A stretch of 64,000 bases of DNA from Craterostigma plantagineum (GCA_027422505.1 JAPQWV010000005.1:8127501-8191500); one strand, 5' to 3'; counted from the first letter of the stretch, positions 41,380-54,911 are shown. Made by a program: numbers and translations. The notes: generated by a model from the letters alone, not told the origin.

Positions 41380-44044
41380 ATGGAAGATCTATCAAAATAC
41401 GCCCACAGCCCAGCCCATACAGCAGTCCTGAAGCACGACCACGCCGCCCTGAGATCCATAGTCTCCTCCCTTCCCCGCCTAGCAAAGGCAGGCCAAGTCA
41501 CCACCGAGGCAGAATCAATCTCCGCCGAAGAAGACGCAGACGCCGTCTCAGCCGTAATCGACCGAAGAGATGTCCCCGGACGAGAAACTCCCCTCCACCT
41601 CGCCGTGCGCCTCCACGACGCCTTATCAGCCGAAATCCTAATGTCCGCCGGCGCAGATTGGAGCCTTCAGAACGAAAACGGATGGAGCGCGCTCCAAGAA
41701 GCCGTCTGCACTAGGGAGGAGAGCATTGCCATGATCATCGCCAGACACTATCAGCCCTTAGCGTGGGCAAAGTGGTGTCGTCGCCTGCCAAGGATCGTAG
41801 CCTCGGCGGCGAGGATCAGGGATTTCTACATGGAGATAAGCTTCCACTTTGAGAGCTCTGTCATACCCTTCATTGGGCGGATCGCCCCGTCGGATACTTA
41901 CCGTATTTGGAAGCGCGGGTCGAACTTACGGGCTGATATGACCCTGGCGGGATTTGACGGGTTTCGAATACAGAGGTCCGATCAGACGTTTCTGTTCCTC
42001 GGGGATGGTTATACTTCGGAGGATGGTAGGGTTGATTTGGGGCCGGGATCTTTGATCGTGCTCGCGCATAAGGAGAGGGAGGTGACGAACGCATTGGAAG
42101 GGGCGGGCGGTCAGCCCACGGAGGCTGAGGTGGCTCACGAGGTGGCTCTGATGTCTCAGACGAATATGTATAGGCCCGGGATCGACGTGACTCAGGCCGA
42201 GCTCGTGCCTCACTTGAATTGGAGGAGGCAGGAGAGGGCCGAGATGGTTGGGGCTTGGAAGGCAAAGGTTTACGATATGCTTCATGTTTCTGTGAGCGTG
42301 AAGTCTAGGCGGGTCCCAGGGGCTATGACTGATGAGGAGCTCTTTGCGGCTAACGAGGAGGAGGGTGGTGGTGGTGGTGGTGGTGTTGGTGGGGAGTATG
42401 ATGATTACGATGACGTTTTGACTGCAGAGGAGAGGAAGCAGTTGGACTCTGCGCTTCGAATGGGGGGCGGGGATGATGACGATGGCGATGAAGATGGCAG
42501 TGAAATTCGGGATTTTCGTGATGGTGGTGAAGTTGGGGCGGGTTCGAAGGAGAAGAAGGGATGGTTCGGTTGGAATAGGAGGGGTTCGAAGAACGTAGGA
42601 GAGGAGTACGAGGATGGGAGGGCGACGAACGGTAAGAAGTTTTCGAAGAACGACAGCCGTAGGTCGTCGGCGGAGTTTGACGAGGTGGGAGATGTTAGGA
42701 AGGCGAAGGATAAGGGTGCTAAGAAGAAGAAGAAGAAAGGGGTGGGGTCCGTCGAGGCGAAGAGTGGGAGTAGTAGTAGTAGTAGTAGTGAGTATAAGAA
42801 GGGACTGAGGCCCGTTCTGTGGCTCACGCCGGACTTTCCTTTGAAGACGGAGGAGCTCATACCTTTGCTCGATATTTTGGCGAATAAGGTGAAGGCCATT
42901 AGGAGGTTGAGGGAGCTTTTGACCACTAAGCTTCCTCCCGGGACATTCCCTGTCAAGGTACTACTACTATGAGTTTTATTCGTCATGTCTTTTTGATGTA
43001 AGTTTCTCCTTTTCTTTTTCGTGATTTTGATTCTTGCTTTGACGGATTTGCTAGGCTGGGTTTTAGGAGTCACTAAACAATTGGTCCTATTACTTCTCCA
43101 CGAAATTTGCTCTTAGTCTTATGGCTTGTCGCTGTCTAAAGTAGTCCTATAGTTTTTGGGAAATTCTTTCTTCGTCTTCTAACTTTGTTTTTTTTAAAAA
43201 ACTGGTCCAGTATGTTTACACCATTTGTTTTAAATAGTCAATTTTATTATTTTCCAGCGTTCTCTTAATTGCTTTCGGGAAAAAAAACGATTGCTTCAAG
43301 TAAGAATGTATTAGATTTGTATAACGTGTGAGCTGAAAGTAAAAACCTTAACCTATGTATTGTGATGGTTGATTGGGACAAAAGAAAAATGGCCTGAATA
43401 TCGGGAAGAAGATTATTTATGATAAATGGTGTAAGCATGCTGGACTAGTCTTGGACAGCAGCGATAACTAAAGCAACTTTCGTGGAAGATATAGGACTAA
43501 AAATTTCAACTACACCTAAACTTGTGGGACTAGTTTTGGACTGAGACAAGTTAGATCACGAAAAACAACTTTCGAGTTTACAGTACTATAATATCAGTTA
43601 CGCCTCGGGTTCTTGGTCAGGTCACAGGTCGTTCTTGACCATAATGAAATAATGTCTGATTTCCCTTTCGACAGATTGCAATACCCATCGTCCCGACAAT
43701 TCGAGTCCTCGTGACCTTCACCAAGTTCGAAGAGCTTCAACCCGCGGAAGAATTCTCGACTCCACTTTCGAGCCCGGCCCACTTCCAAGATTCGAAGCCC
43801 AATAAGGAGCCCGAGGCTTCGAATTCATGGATCTCATGGATGAGAGGGCGTGGGGGCCCAGTCGAGTGATGCAGAGGGAAGAAGCTTCCGAGACGAGGGC
43901 GACCCTTTTCACATACCCTCGGACTACACTTGGGTCGACGCAAATGAGAAGAAGCGGCGATTGAAGGCTAAGAAGGCGAAGAACAAGAAGCACCACAAAA
44001 GGCACGGGCCGAGGAATACGAGGTTGAGCGAGGATATCGTGTAA
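41380..44044 (+). CDS. Ankyrin-repeat/GPCR-chaperone protein (ANKRD13C-like), frameshift near 3' end
   Basis: Exon 1 is 41380-42957 (526 codons), the intron 42958-43674 (AAG|GTACTA...CGACAG), and exon 2 starts at 43675. Residues about 10-130 are ankyrin repeats (ETPLHLAVRLHDALSAEILM; NGWSALQEAV). Residues about 145 to the end form the GPCR-chaperone domain, split by a long acidic/basic low-complexity insert at about 325-475. Animal ANKRD13C acts as an ER chaperone for membrane receptors; the plant function is inferred. Exon 2 begins IAIPIVPTIRVLVTFTKFEE and reaches MRGRGGPVE then TGA. The expected C-terminus (QSSDAEG...DPFHIPSDYTWVDANEKKRR, to the stop at 44042-44044) is open in the +1 frame from about 43855. 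One extra C in GGGGGCCCAG (43857-43859) explains this; it could be a real allele or a base-call error. Confidence 0.85.
42958..43674 (+). other. Intron of the ankyrin gene
   Basis: 717-bp intron with GT/AG ends, in phase 0; no nested gene seen. Confidence 0.8.
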
Positions 44045-44510
44045 TAGTAATAGGCCCAGAAATTTCTTGGCAAATTGAATTGAAGTGAATTAATTCGGAC
44101 CGATTTTTAGTTTGTGCTAGAGATTTTCTCAGTCTGAATGGCGAGTTTGAGTTTGTTGTTGTAGTAAGAAAGGAGATTTTGTCTTGTTGATGTGGTGATG
44201 TAAAACGTTTGATTCTTGTGGAGTATTCTCCACAATGTGTATCTGTATTTCTTTGTTCTGTTGTCTTGTGATCATTCTTTTTTCTTGACATAAGGTTGTT
44301 TCTTATTTATAGTATAACCACTCTTTCAGTACAATCTCTAACATTTGATTCATCTGATGCAATAGCCCCCCAGATACTAAGTGATTGAAGTTGAACATGT
44401 CTTTCAGCACTTGTCTCATCAATGAGAAGAAAAAAAAAAAAACAAAGTTGAACACAAAAACCCTGTATTCAGATTCTGCATCAAGTACGAAGTTGTCCAT
44501 CGGCGAATTA
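44045..44510. other. 3' UTR of the ankyrin gene and intergenic space
   Basis: T-rich sequence following the stop codon, then intergenic; no separate gene. Confidence 0.45.
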
Positions 44511-44657
44511 TGGTGCGTTTGGTCTACGGAATTCGATGCGGAAAAGTAAAAAAGTGTGATCATACACATTGAATCATTGTACATTATGCTTCACGCATCG
44601 TACCATTCCACTTTTCCCTTTCTTTTCCACGTCGAAATCCGTAAACCAAACGGAGCC
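44511..44657. mobile_element. Tourist-like MITE (PIF/Harbinger)
   Basis: 147 bp with ends TGGTGCGTTTGGTCTACGGA and, inverted, GGCTCCGTTTGGTTTACGGA. Flanked by TTA on both sides (44508-44510 and 44658-44660), the PIF/Harbinger duplication. It lies between the converging ankyrin and PP2A genes. Confidence 0.7.
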
Positions 44658-44980
44658 TTAGTGCTCGTTTTATTTACCAAGCTTTGGCAGTGGGCTACAT
44701 CCGTGTAAGAAACTCTCCAGTTTGTGTAGGATTTTGATCTATCGGCAACGACGGGGATATGTTAAAGAACACAAATACCCAGTGGAATCTCGAAATTCGA
44801 AAACGTCAACAGTTACTTTAATTCTAAGCTAGCGCCAAATTCGACACAGAATAGATATATGTTGCATAGATCAAAACCTGAAGAAGAGGATGATGACTAA
44901 AATTGAAAATAGGCCAAAAAAGGGAAATCAAGTAAAGCATAGAACCAATGTGGAAAATGTACTTGTCAGCGATACAAAAC

Positions 44981-46899
44981 TCAAAAAGGAGCTTCGAGCG
45001 ATTCATCCCATACATCTGTGCTTCCATTAGAGGCATCCTCAGCATCTTCCTCCATCGAAAGTCGAATGTATTCTCTGTGAGCAAAGCGGTCCCATTCGGT
45101 CAGATGAGGGTTCTCGCGCTCCTATTGAAGTGAAAAGAAGAAAATAATTTAAGTTTGGAACTTCATCGAAGATGGTTTATAAAACAAAAAGGATGTAAGA
45201 ATAGCGATATGCACCGTTTTTTTACCTGGCGAATTAGAAATGGATCGCGGGTCTCAAAAGCCATGAACTTGTTGAGGTTAAATAATATGTTGAAGAAACT
45301 GCCTGCCAATTTTTTTCCCTTTAAGTCGCGCAATGTAAAATAGCTCTCGTCCTGCCAAGAAAACATTGCTAAGAAACCAAAAGGCGAAAATATCGAACTG
45401 AATAACATAACGTGAAAGTTTTAGTTTACTTCTGGATGAATCATGTCGACTATCTGGCATAAAATATCCTCAAAAAGGACAGGTTCTTGGGCCATACATT
45501 CCATCCTATGCAACTGCTCTTCATAAAAGAATTGCATTTCATTCCTTGTAATAATGCCATTTCCATCTAAGTCTATGCACTTGAACCTGAAGCAAGAAAG
45601 ATATCAGAAGAATCAAAATACTTGACCGGATGGAGGAATCAGATAAGCCCATCCACTTTTAGACGGTACCAGTACCAATAAATATGTGATGTTATAAATA
45701 CGAAAAATCCAGAAAAAAAAAATACAGATGTAAGGAGCATAGCATGAACACAATCGGTTAAGTTACTGCACGTAGAATTGTAAATTAGTCTCCTATGCAA
45801 TCATAAGCAGATGACTGGCTACTCTGAAGTGGAGAGGCAAATTTCACTTTTACACCCATCATCCAAGAAATAGAAGAGGAAAACTACAGAAAAAGACTTA
45901 GGAATTGTGTAATCACTACTACTGCTTGCTAATTAAAAAAGCACCAACCAGTACTCAAGGCTAGGCTCAGACGGTTTATCCTCCTCTGACAATATAAAAT
46001 AAACGAAATCTTCATATCCCATCTTTCCTTCAACCTTGCTGGTGAACTTTCTGGGAACCTAAATCCAAGAACCATTAGTCAGAAAGGTTGAGGGAATGTC
46101 TTTCTAACAACATAAATTTATCTCTCATTGACAGACAAGAATAAGACGTATTGAAAGAACGAATCACAGACCTGAGAAAAAATTCTATCGACAATTCTGT
46201 ATGTTAGTGCATGGTTACCATATCTGATGAGGTTTTCTTTGTCAATCAAAAAGTCGTGATCTGTGTCCAGCTCCCAGAATTTGCAGTATATCACATAAAA
46301 ATGTTCATAGGAGAAGTACCTGTTTTAAGTGCAATACAAGAAAAAAAAAACCAATAACAATCAGTTGAAGTTGTGGCAGCTGCAGATGAACGTAGAAAAA
46401 TGATATATGGCCTAGCAACATCCTATATAATGTTGGCAACGCATGAACAAGAAAGCAAAAGAAATTTCAAATTACGGGCAAAGAAAAATTTTATAAGCAT
46501 TTCGCCATTAACTCATTCTGTTATCCCTCCTGTAAAGCACATGTGTGGTAACAACCTAAAGAACTAAAAGCAAATGGGTTGCCTAGAACTTGAAATAAAA
46601 TAATTGTGTTACAACTTACAGCTTGCAGAGAAAGTATTCAAACTTCAGAAATTACCTCAACACTTTGTTAATGTCCTCTTCTTCATCTGCTTGTTGCATA
46701 GCAGCAATTAAGTTTGAATGTTTCAGCTCGCGGAGGGTAAGTCGTCCATTACCCAGTCTATTCACATAATAGAATATTCTGTATATAACTGTCTCCGCTG
46801 GACAAAGTAACGAATGAACAGTTAACTATTCGCCAATGCAGAGATCCATTTTGAAACAAAACAGACAAAATAAATGAGTAGAAGCTGTGAAATGAATGG

Positions 46900-46967
<68 letters not shown>

Positions 46968-48693
46968 CATATCTATCTTGGAATTCAGGTGTATTCTGTA
47001 AGAACTCTAACCCCGGATGAGTTGCCAAAAGTTCTCGAAGAACTGGTTTGAAGTCATCCTACGAGAAACATAGCAATAAAATCAGTAATATCAAACTGAG
47101 AAGAACGTAAGTTCGAAATTCGGAAGCTACCTGAATCAAATATTTGCAATCAGGTTGCTTTAAGATAGCGTATATCTGTGTTGCTACATCTTTTGTCAGC
47201 ATGTTTCCATTGATCCAATAGTCAACGAATGCATCCCTGATAGCATGCAATGATTATGTGGCAAGGCATTATATAACCGAGATTGAACAATGCAGATAAA
47301 AAACATGAAGTAAAAAGAGCACAAGTCTACCACCACAAACTTTCGTATAAGGCAGAAAGTGTTCCAAAAACCCTTGATTAAGCAATATATAAATCCTATC
47401 ATGTAAGCATGAGATAGCACCTTTTCCCTTGTGAGTATTCAATTGCTTAAGCATGCATTCAAAGTAAAGGAATAGAACAATTTACTCCTCTAACGGGAAA
47501 ATACATTCAGGACATAAGGTAAAGAGAAAAACAAACCAATCACCTGGTCACGAAACCAGTGGAATTAGCGTCAATCTTCTTGAAAAGAGCAGTGGAGAAG
47601 AATGATGGAAGCTTGCAAATTTCTTGCGTTAAGGGCTTGAATTCTGAACCCCGTGAATACGAAATTAATAATGATAAGGAAACATCAGAAGACATGCCAA
47701 TGACAGTAAATATAAAGCAATCATGCAACAGACAACCGTTAACAAATGGTACATACGTATAGCAAGTTCAGACGAACAAGTAGAAAATGGAACAAGTATA
47801 GAATATCGCACGCATCTACACAATTAATATATAGAGGATCACACCTTGCATTTGAAGCCCATCACTATGACCATAAAAGAATTGATTGATTCTATACAAG
47901 CATCGCTCTTTCAATTCATTTGATGGTGGACGACCATTCGTGAAATAGAACTGCATTTATTAAAATCACGATTGAAGCTCTAATAAATAATGCAAGGGAA
48001 GAAGTAGCATAATGTAGTGAGCGCTCTAAAACGAAATAGAACCTGGGGTATATTCTCCTTCGGCATTTCATTCACTAACTTTAGGGGTGAACCTAAAGTA
48101 GATGGGCCAGGCCTCTGTTTCATGATCCGAGGTGAGCCTGACGAACTTCTCGGGGAAAGTGGTGGTGTGCTTCCAGCCTGAAACATCGAAGGCAACGCAT
48201 TGCCCGCTGCAGCCTTTGGGCTTGAGGTTCCAGAAGTGTTTAGCAAAGCTCCACTCTTGGCTTTATTGAGCAACGATTTCACCTGCAATTTATTGTAACT
48301 ATCATTCACCAAACACAGAAGCTCCAGTGCAGTTCAAAAAGGTCTTTTTATTTATTTAATCGACTTACTCTCCAAATTAAGTTCATTGTTCATGATCCAC
48401 CCACTAGGCTCTATGCAACGGACCATCCCCAAGTATAAACTATATCAATCTTATCATAATCACTACAAATCAACCTAATTGGAGCTCCAAAAATCCATAA
48501 TTGCGCGTCATCGATAGAAACTAATAATAAACTAAACAATTACCAGTGAATTAGTTTCGGGAAGCGATAACCACATATCGAACAGCTTCTCAGCGACATA
48601 TGGATTGGCTGCGATGGCTGAAGGCGATACTTCCTGAAGCTGCAGCAGCTTGGGATCAAGGCACGCCAAATCACCTTTGAAATCCGTATCCAT
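44981..48693 (-). CDS. PP2A regulatory subunit B'' (EF-hand), 12 exons, complete
   Basis: B''-type regulatory subunit that targets the PP2A catalytic/scaffold dimer and binds calcium. Exons (minus): 48693-48544, 48282-48043, 47950-47845, 47643-47544, 47236-47131, 47058-46968, 46797-46656, 46319-46172, 46058-45949, 45586-45430, 45351-45226, 45121-44981. All introns are GT/AG and the joined frame is 538 aa, the usual length for plant B''. The N-terminus [20 protein letters not shown] is family-typical; exon 2 holds a Ser/Pro-rich stretch ([14 protein letters not shown]). EF-hand loops are [12 protein letters not shown] (exon 8) and [12 protein letters not shown] (exon 10, all calcium ligands present). 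Core motifs include [25 protein letters not shown] and [15 protein letters not shown]. It is longer than TON2/FASS and has the N-terminal extension, so it belongs with the calcium-responsive B'' group. Confidence 0.95.
46901..46964. repeat. (TG)n(GA)n microsatellite touching a splice donor
   Basis: About 12 TG units (46901-46923) followed by about 20 GA units (46924-46964). On the minus strand the CT run begins two bases after the exon 6 donor (G|GTACTCTCT) of the PP2A gene. Confidence 0.9.
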
Positions 48694-48990
48694 ATCTCTT
48701 AATAGTAAAAGTTCAAAGCTTCTTCGATCATCAAACACAAACCAATCTGAAACCAAATAAGCGACGGATAACGAGCGAGATAGCTTTCGCTCTATCTCTT
48801 CCCAGTCACGGATCTAAGTATCTCCTGAAAAAGGTAACGATGATGCGTGGGATTGATTGACAGAAAGGCCGAATTGAAAATTTAAAACCAAATTTTTGCT
48901 CAGATCGACAACGTAATTGGAAGAACAGCTCAACAGAGATGTGCGACTATGTGAGTTGGAGAAAGGGCGAGCGAGTGGCGTGGCGACTAT
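48694..48990 (-). promoter_or_regulatory. 5' leader/promoter of the PP2A B'' gene
   Basis: Purine/pyrimidine-rich leader upstream of the ATG at 48693. No certain TATA box. A possible leader intron could end near 48830. Confidence 0.3.
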
Positions 48991-50441
48991 GAATATTAAT
49001 AAATTGCAAAATACCAATTTGCCCCCTGAGGTTTGGTTTATTGTAAACACAATCTATAGTTTTGTAAATAATATATAAATCCCCTATTCACAAATCATGT
49101 ATCAATAACCACCTGAAAAATGTCTAAAAGTGACGAGGTAAGTATATATAATAGCACCAGCAGTAGTATCTACTATCTACTATGTACACAGTTTTCCAAT
49201 TTATTACAATTGGAAAAAATTCACGTTTATCGAATTGACCAAAAGGAAAAAAATGGTGGCATTTTATAAAATTGGATTGGAGATACCATTAGAAAATCAT
49301 ATAGTTATAGTAAATTATTTTTTCTATCATTCCATGTGGGAAAACGAAGAACTTCGTTGAATGTTTCATGCGTCGTGTCAAAGAACATATGTCAAAAGGA
49401 AAAGTTCTTATAAATAATCCATCTTATTGATTCTTTTAAAAATAAATCAGACCTCAAATTATTATAGAATAAACCCAACGTAAAAGGTGTCTTCTTAAAT
49501 TGAACCCGAATTATTTGTAACTTATTACCAGGTTAAGGTCATTTTTGTAATTTTTGTCGTTTATTTACTAATTACTCCTAACTTTTTTTTTATTTTATGG
49601 TTTTTTTAAGAAAAAATTTATATTTTCCTATTTTCTTTTTTCATTTTTTTCTATTCTATTTTTATTTTAGTTTTTAACTTTTTACATTATTTGTTACTTT
49701 TAAATTGCCGATGTTCGAGCAATTGTGACTACAATAATTTCTATCTTGAAACAAACTCAAATAATTCTCAAAATTATTTTTTAACCACACTCTACGTGCG
49801 CTAATATATAATATATTCATATACTTAATATATACTTAACATATTTAGAGTAAGTTTTGTTGAAAATTTTATAAATGAAGTCATATTATTGATCATAGTT
49901 AATTTTTAATTTAACTATGTATAAGAATATTTGTAAGTTAGACGTAACTACCGTTCTATGTAGTTATTTTGGTGGTGATCATTAAAAAAGAACAACTTAT
50001 AAGAATGTAGAAAAATACAATGTCAAAGCGAGACAAAGGATTAGTCGAGACGAAATCTGCCAACGCTCGTCAATTGGCGTGATGGAGATGACCCGCCCAT
50101 CATAATGCGGATTCCGCTCAACACTCACCATGGAAAAACAACATAACGGAAAATAATAAATTAGAAAAAAAGACATAAAAACTAAACACAAATGAAATTT
50201 AATCTATTGAATATGTTACATTGGTATAATTTGTGAGGACACATTATTGTTGGTTTCATTCTGAAATAATTGACGATTTGATTTATTTTTAGAAGACAAT
50301 CAATAGAATGTATTATTTATAACAAAATTTCCAATCGAAAATCCAACTGAAAAAGAAAAAGACCATAATAAGTGGTGCAAAGTGACGTAGTCACGTATGT
50401 TGTCGATGCGCAATTTGCAACGAAATTAATTTCGATATTAG
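48991..50441. other. Intergenic AT-rich sequence
   Basis: No gene, element end or tandem repeat that I can support. Confidence 0.35.
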
Positions 50442-50446
50442 GGAAT

Positions 50447-50658
50447 TATTATGAATATAGGTAGTAGGTGGCAGTTGATGGATGCCATTTAGTGAATTGA
50501 TTATGTTAGCTGTATATTTCCTTCTATAAATATGCTTGATTCAGTGTAATATGAGAAGTAGAACAATAATAAAAATTTTATTGCACGTTGATGTCCTTTC
50601 TATATTACATATTACATCTATAATAATAAAACTTCATTAAATTAAATATTATATAACA
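50447..50658 (+). repeat. 5' LTR of the degenerate copia element
   Basis: Starts TATTATGAATATAGG and ends TATATAACA; contains CTATAAATA as a probable TATA box near 50525. The expected TG start is TA here and TC in the 3' LTR. Confidence 0.85.
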
Positions 50659-51239
50659 CGTTATCAGCACGAGACTCTACCTATCTGAGGACTATCAAGA
50701 ACACAATCCGGAGGATGTTGTCCGATCTGATCGATGAACATTTGCTTATGAGTATTATTATTACGTGGGCACTTCTTTTGACGTTGGCAATGTTTTTCAT
50801 AAGAATTTTTCAAAGGAAGATACTGAAGAAGATACTGATGACGATACTAAAGAATATTAATTACGCGTGTAATATTTTGTTATATTATCTTTGTTAAAAT
50901 TTTGTTTTTGTATTTTATAGCAAAGGAAAGAAAATTGAAACGAACTTTGTTCAAGGAGAAATTGCTTCAGCTTCTGGTGTTAATGATGAAGGTGTTAATT
51001 TCGATGTCGACGGTTTCCTGAACCTCTCAAATGAAGATATTTGACCTGCTATCATTTTATAAATTATATGCTTGATTATTGTGTGCTTTGGTGTGTATTG
51101 TTTGAATGTTATCTCTATATTTGCTATGATTATTATTGTTTGGATGTCATTCCTGTGTTTTCTAATAAATTGTTTGTTTTCAATAATATGTATTAATAAT
51201 TATATGTTTGTTTATTAAGGGTTTTATATGATGGACACG

Positions 51240-54200
51240 AGCATGTGCAATGGAGATATTATGTCTTGCAGACTGTGCAACGCTAATACAATTCTAAAAA
51301 ATAAGAAATATTTCGAGCATCTTGATATGAAAGAAGCCAGTGCCATAACTATATCGGGAGCACAAATATAATTGAAGGCTCCGGAAGAGCTAATATATTG
51401 TTGCCCAGAGGAACGAGACTGATTATTGAAAATGCCTTATATTCCCCTAAGTCTCAAAGGAATTTCTTAAGCTTTAAAGCGATTCGAAATAACGGATATC
51501 ATGTTGAGACTGCACAAAAGGGAGATATTGAATATTTGCACATTACAAAAGTGATTTTGAATAAAAAGATAATGCTAGAAATATTACCGTCTTTTGATTC
51601 TGGGCTATACTGCACATATCTTCGAACAATTGAATCATATGTTATTCAAAAGTTTGCTAATGACAGTACGTTTAATGTTTGGCATGACCGGTTGGGCCAT
51701 TCCGGTACAATTATGATGTGAAAAATAATTGAAAATTCACGCGGACATTTATTGAGGAACCAGAAGATTCTTCAATCAAATGATAGCATGTGTTGCTTGC
51801 TCTAAAGGAAAGTTAATTATTCGACCATCACAAATGAAAGTAAAGACTGAATCTATTGCATTTTTGGAGCGTATACATGGCGATATTTGTGGGCCGATAC
51901 ATCCATCATGTGGACATTTAAATAGTTCATGGTATTAATTGATGCATCAAGTAAATGGTCCCATGTATGTTTATTATCTACGAGATACTTGGCATTTGCG
52001 AGATTACTTGCTCAGCTGATTAGATTAAGAGCACATTTTCCAGATTATCCGATAAAAAAATACGCCTTGATAATGCTGGTGAATTTACTTCCAAGGTATT
52101 TAATTATTATTGTATGTCTATAGGTATCGATGTGGAGCATCCTGTGCCACATGTTCATACACAAAACGGTCTTGCAGAGTCGTTGATAAAACGCTTGCAA
52201 TTAATTGCAAGACCATTATTGATGAAGTCGAAACTTTCATCCTCTTGTTGGGGACATGCTATATTACATGCAGCAGCACTAATACGCACAACAAGTTATC
52301 ATGATGTCTCCCATTGCAAATGGTTTATGGTCAAGAACCAGATATTTCCCATCTAAGAATTTTTTGATGTGCAGTATATGTTCCAATTGCGCCACCACAA
52401 CGCACAAAGATGGGACCTCAAAGGAGGTTGGGAATATATGTCGGATTTGAATCTCCATCAATTATAAAATATTTAGAACCCTTAACTGGAGATCGATTCA
52501 CGGCTAGATTTGCCGACTGTGACTTTGATGAAACAAATTTTCCGACATTAGGGGAGAAAAGAGACAGCTGGAAACAAATATTAGTTGGAATGGGTTATCT
52601 CTAAATCATTATGATCCTAGAACTAAAGAATGTGAACTGGAAGTTCAGAAAATAGTTCATCTACAAAGCTTAGCGAACCAATTGCCAGACAGTTTTGCTG
52701 ACCCAAAAAGAGTGACAAAGTCACATATTCCAGCTGTTAATGCTCCTGTTACAATTGATGTTCCTGTAGAACAAACAAAGAATAGTATTGATCCTAAACC
52801 ACAGCTGAAGCGTGGTAGGCCCTCGGGTTCCAAAAATAAAAATCCTCGGAAAAGAAAAGGAGCAAATAATAATAATGGTTCAATCGAGGATTTATCGACT
52901 AGAGAAGAGTCGATGGCCATAAATGATGATAAGAATGAAAGTCAGGTACTTGAACAAATTGAAAATAATAATAATGAAGAGATTTCGATCAATTACGCCC
53001 AACATGGAATTAGATGGAACCGAGATGAAATCAACGTTGACGATAAGTTCTCATTTAATGTAGCTACATGAAATGAATGAGATTAAGGAGAATGAGGATC
53101 ATGAACTAAGGTCTGCGAACGACTGCAGACATAGAAATGATTGGACAAAATGGAAAGATGCAATCGAGGCAGAATTAAAATCACTTGAGAAGCGAAAAGT
53201 TTTCGGACTTGTGGTCCGCATACCAGAAAATATAAAGCCGATTGGATATAAATGAGTTTCATCAGAAAGAGAAATAAAAACGGTGAAAGTATGAGATATA
53301 GAGCACGGCTTGTCGCACAAGGTTTCTCGCAGAGACTTGGTATTGATTATGAGGAGTCGTATTCTCCCGTGGTGGACGCAACAACTTTTCGTTACATAAT
53401 TAGTCTGGCAGTACATGAAGGACTCAATACGCGTCTAATGGATGTTGTCACTGCTTATTTATATGGCTCGCGTGACAGTGATATTTATATGAAGCTTCCA
53501 GAGGGTTTTCGACTACCTGGAAATTCAGGGCCGCGAGATGAGTACTCAATTAAACTAAATAAATCGCTTTATGGATTAAAGCAATCCGGACGTATGTGGG
53601 ATAATCGACTAAGTGAATACTTATTGAAAGAGGGGTATAAAAATGATAAATTTGCCCCGCATATTTACGAGAAGATGAAAAAATGAGTTTGTTATCATTG
53701 CAGTATATGTTGATGATATCAATATTATCGGAACTCCTGAAAAGTTATCAAAAGCTATTGGTTGTTTGAAAAGAGAATTCGAAATGAAGGATCTCGGTAA
53801 AACTAAATTTTGTCTCGGACTGCAAATAAAATATTTAAAGAATGAGATATTTTTACATCAGGAAACTTATACGAAAAGAGTATTGAAAAGATTTTATATG
53901 GATGAAGCTCATCCGTTAGATACTCCAATGATTGTCCGATCTTTAGACGTGAATAAAGAACCGTTTAGACCATGCGAATATAGTGAAGAAGTGCTTGGTC
54001 CTAAAGTTTCATATCTCAGTGCTATTGGAGCACTAATGTATCTTACGGGTCATACTCGGCCTGATAAAGCATCTGCTGTAAATTTATTGGCAAGATACAG
54101 TTCTTCGCCGACTCATAGACATTGAAATGGAGTTAAACGGATATTTTGATACCTTAGGGGATCAACTGATATGGGACTATTCTATTCTAATGAGATGGAA

Positions 54201-54660
54201 GAAGACTTAACTGGGTATGCAGATGCTGGATATCTATCCGATCCACATAATGCTCGATCGCAAACCGGTTATTTATTTACATATGGTGAAACTACCATTT
54301 CATGGCGATCAGTTAAGCAAAGTTTAACGGCTACTTCATCTAATCATGCGGAAATTCTAGCTATTCATGAAGCCAGCCGAGAATGTATTTGGTTGCGATC
54401 GGTGATTCAACATATACAACAAACTTGCGGTTTATTATCGAAGAAACTACTTCCGACGACATTATATGAAGATAGTGCGGCATGCATCGTCCAATTAAAG
54501 GACGGATATATCAAAGGAGATAGAACAAAATATATTTCACCAAAATTTTTCTTTACACACGATTTAGAGAAAAATGGTGATATTGATGTATAACAAGTAC
54601 GATCTAGCGAAAATCTCGCAGATTTATTTACGAAAGCACTTCCTCCTATAATTTTTAGAA
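51240..54660 (+). pseudogene. Copia pol remnant (integrase, RT, RNase H)
   Basis: Order of pieces: ALYSPKSQRNFLSFKAIR and VWHDRLGHSG (GAG-pre-integrase, 51398-51721, stop right after), ERIHGDICGPIHP and HTQNGLAESL (integrase core, about 51860-52330, several frames), a basic linker (KRGRPSGSKNKNPRKRKG, 52682-53071), RT (YRARLVAQGFSQRLGIDYEE to SLYGLKQSGRMW, 53252-53686, then a frame change before the YVDD region near 53700), and RNase H (GYADAGYLSDPHNARSQTGY, 54171-54593). No single frame spans two domains intact; not functional. Confidence 0.85.
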
Positions 54661-54668
54661 AATTGGTA

Positions 54669-54911
54669 CTACCTCCGTCCTACTAATTTTATCACATTTT
54701 GCCATTTCGGGCGTCCCACTAATTTTATCACCTTTCCTTATTTAGCAAAAAATCTATCACAAACAATCAATATAATAATATTAAATATTCTTAAAAGACG
54801 TGTCAAACTATACACTTTATTACCTTTTCATTGTACTATATTATTATAATAATACCACCTTAATATCCGTGCCCACTACCAAATGTGATATAGTTGGTGG
54901 GACAGAGGTAG
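54669..54911. mobile_element. Stowaway MITE nested in the copia 3' region
   Basis: Ends CTACCTCCGTCC and, inverted, CTACCTCTGTCCC, with TA on both sides. It interrupts the copia sequence between 'aaaattggta' and 'cattcaattggag', so it inserted after the retrotransposon. Confidence 0.85.

Noticed and set aside
42405..43073. 222-codon open frame on the minus strand
   Set aside because: It is the antisense shadow of the Ser/Lys/Asp-rich low-complexity part of the ankyrin gene; the plus-strand frame has domain matches.
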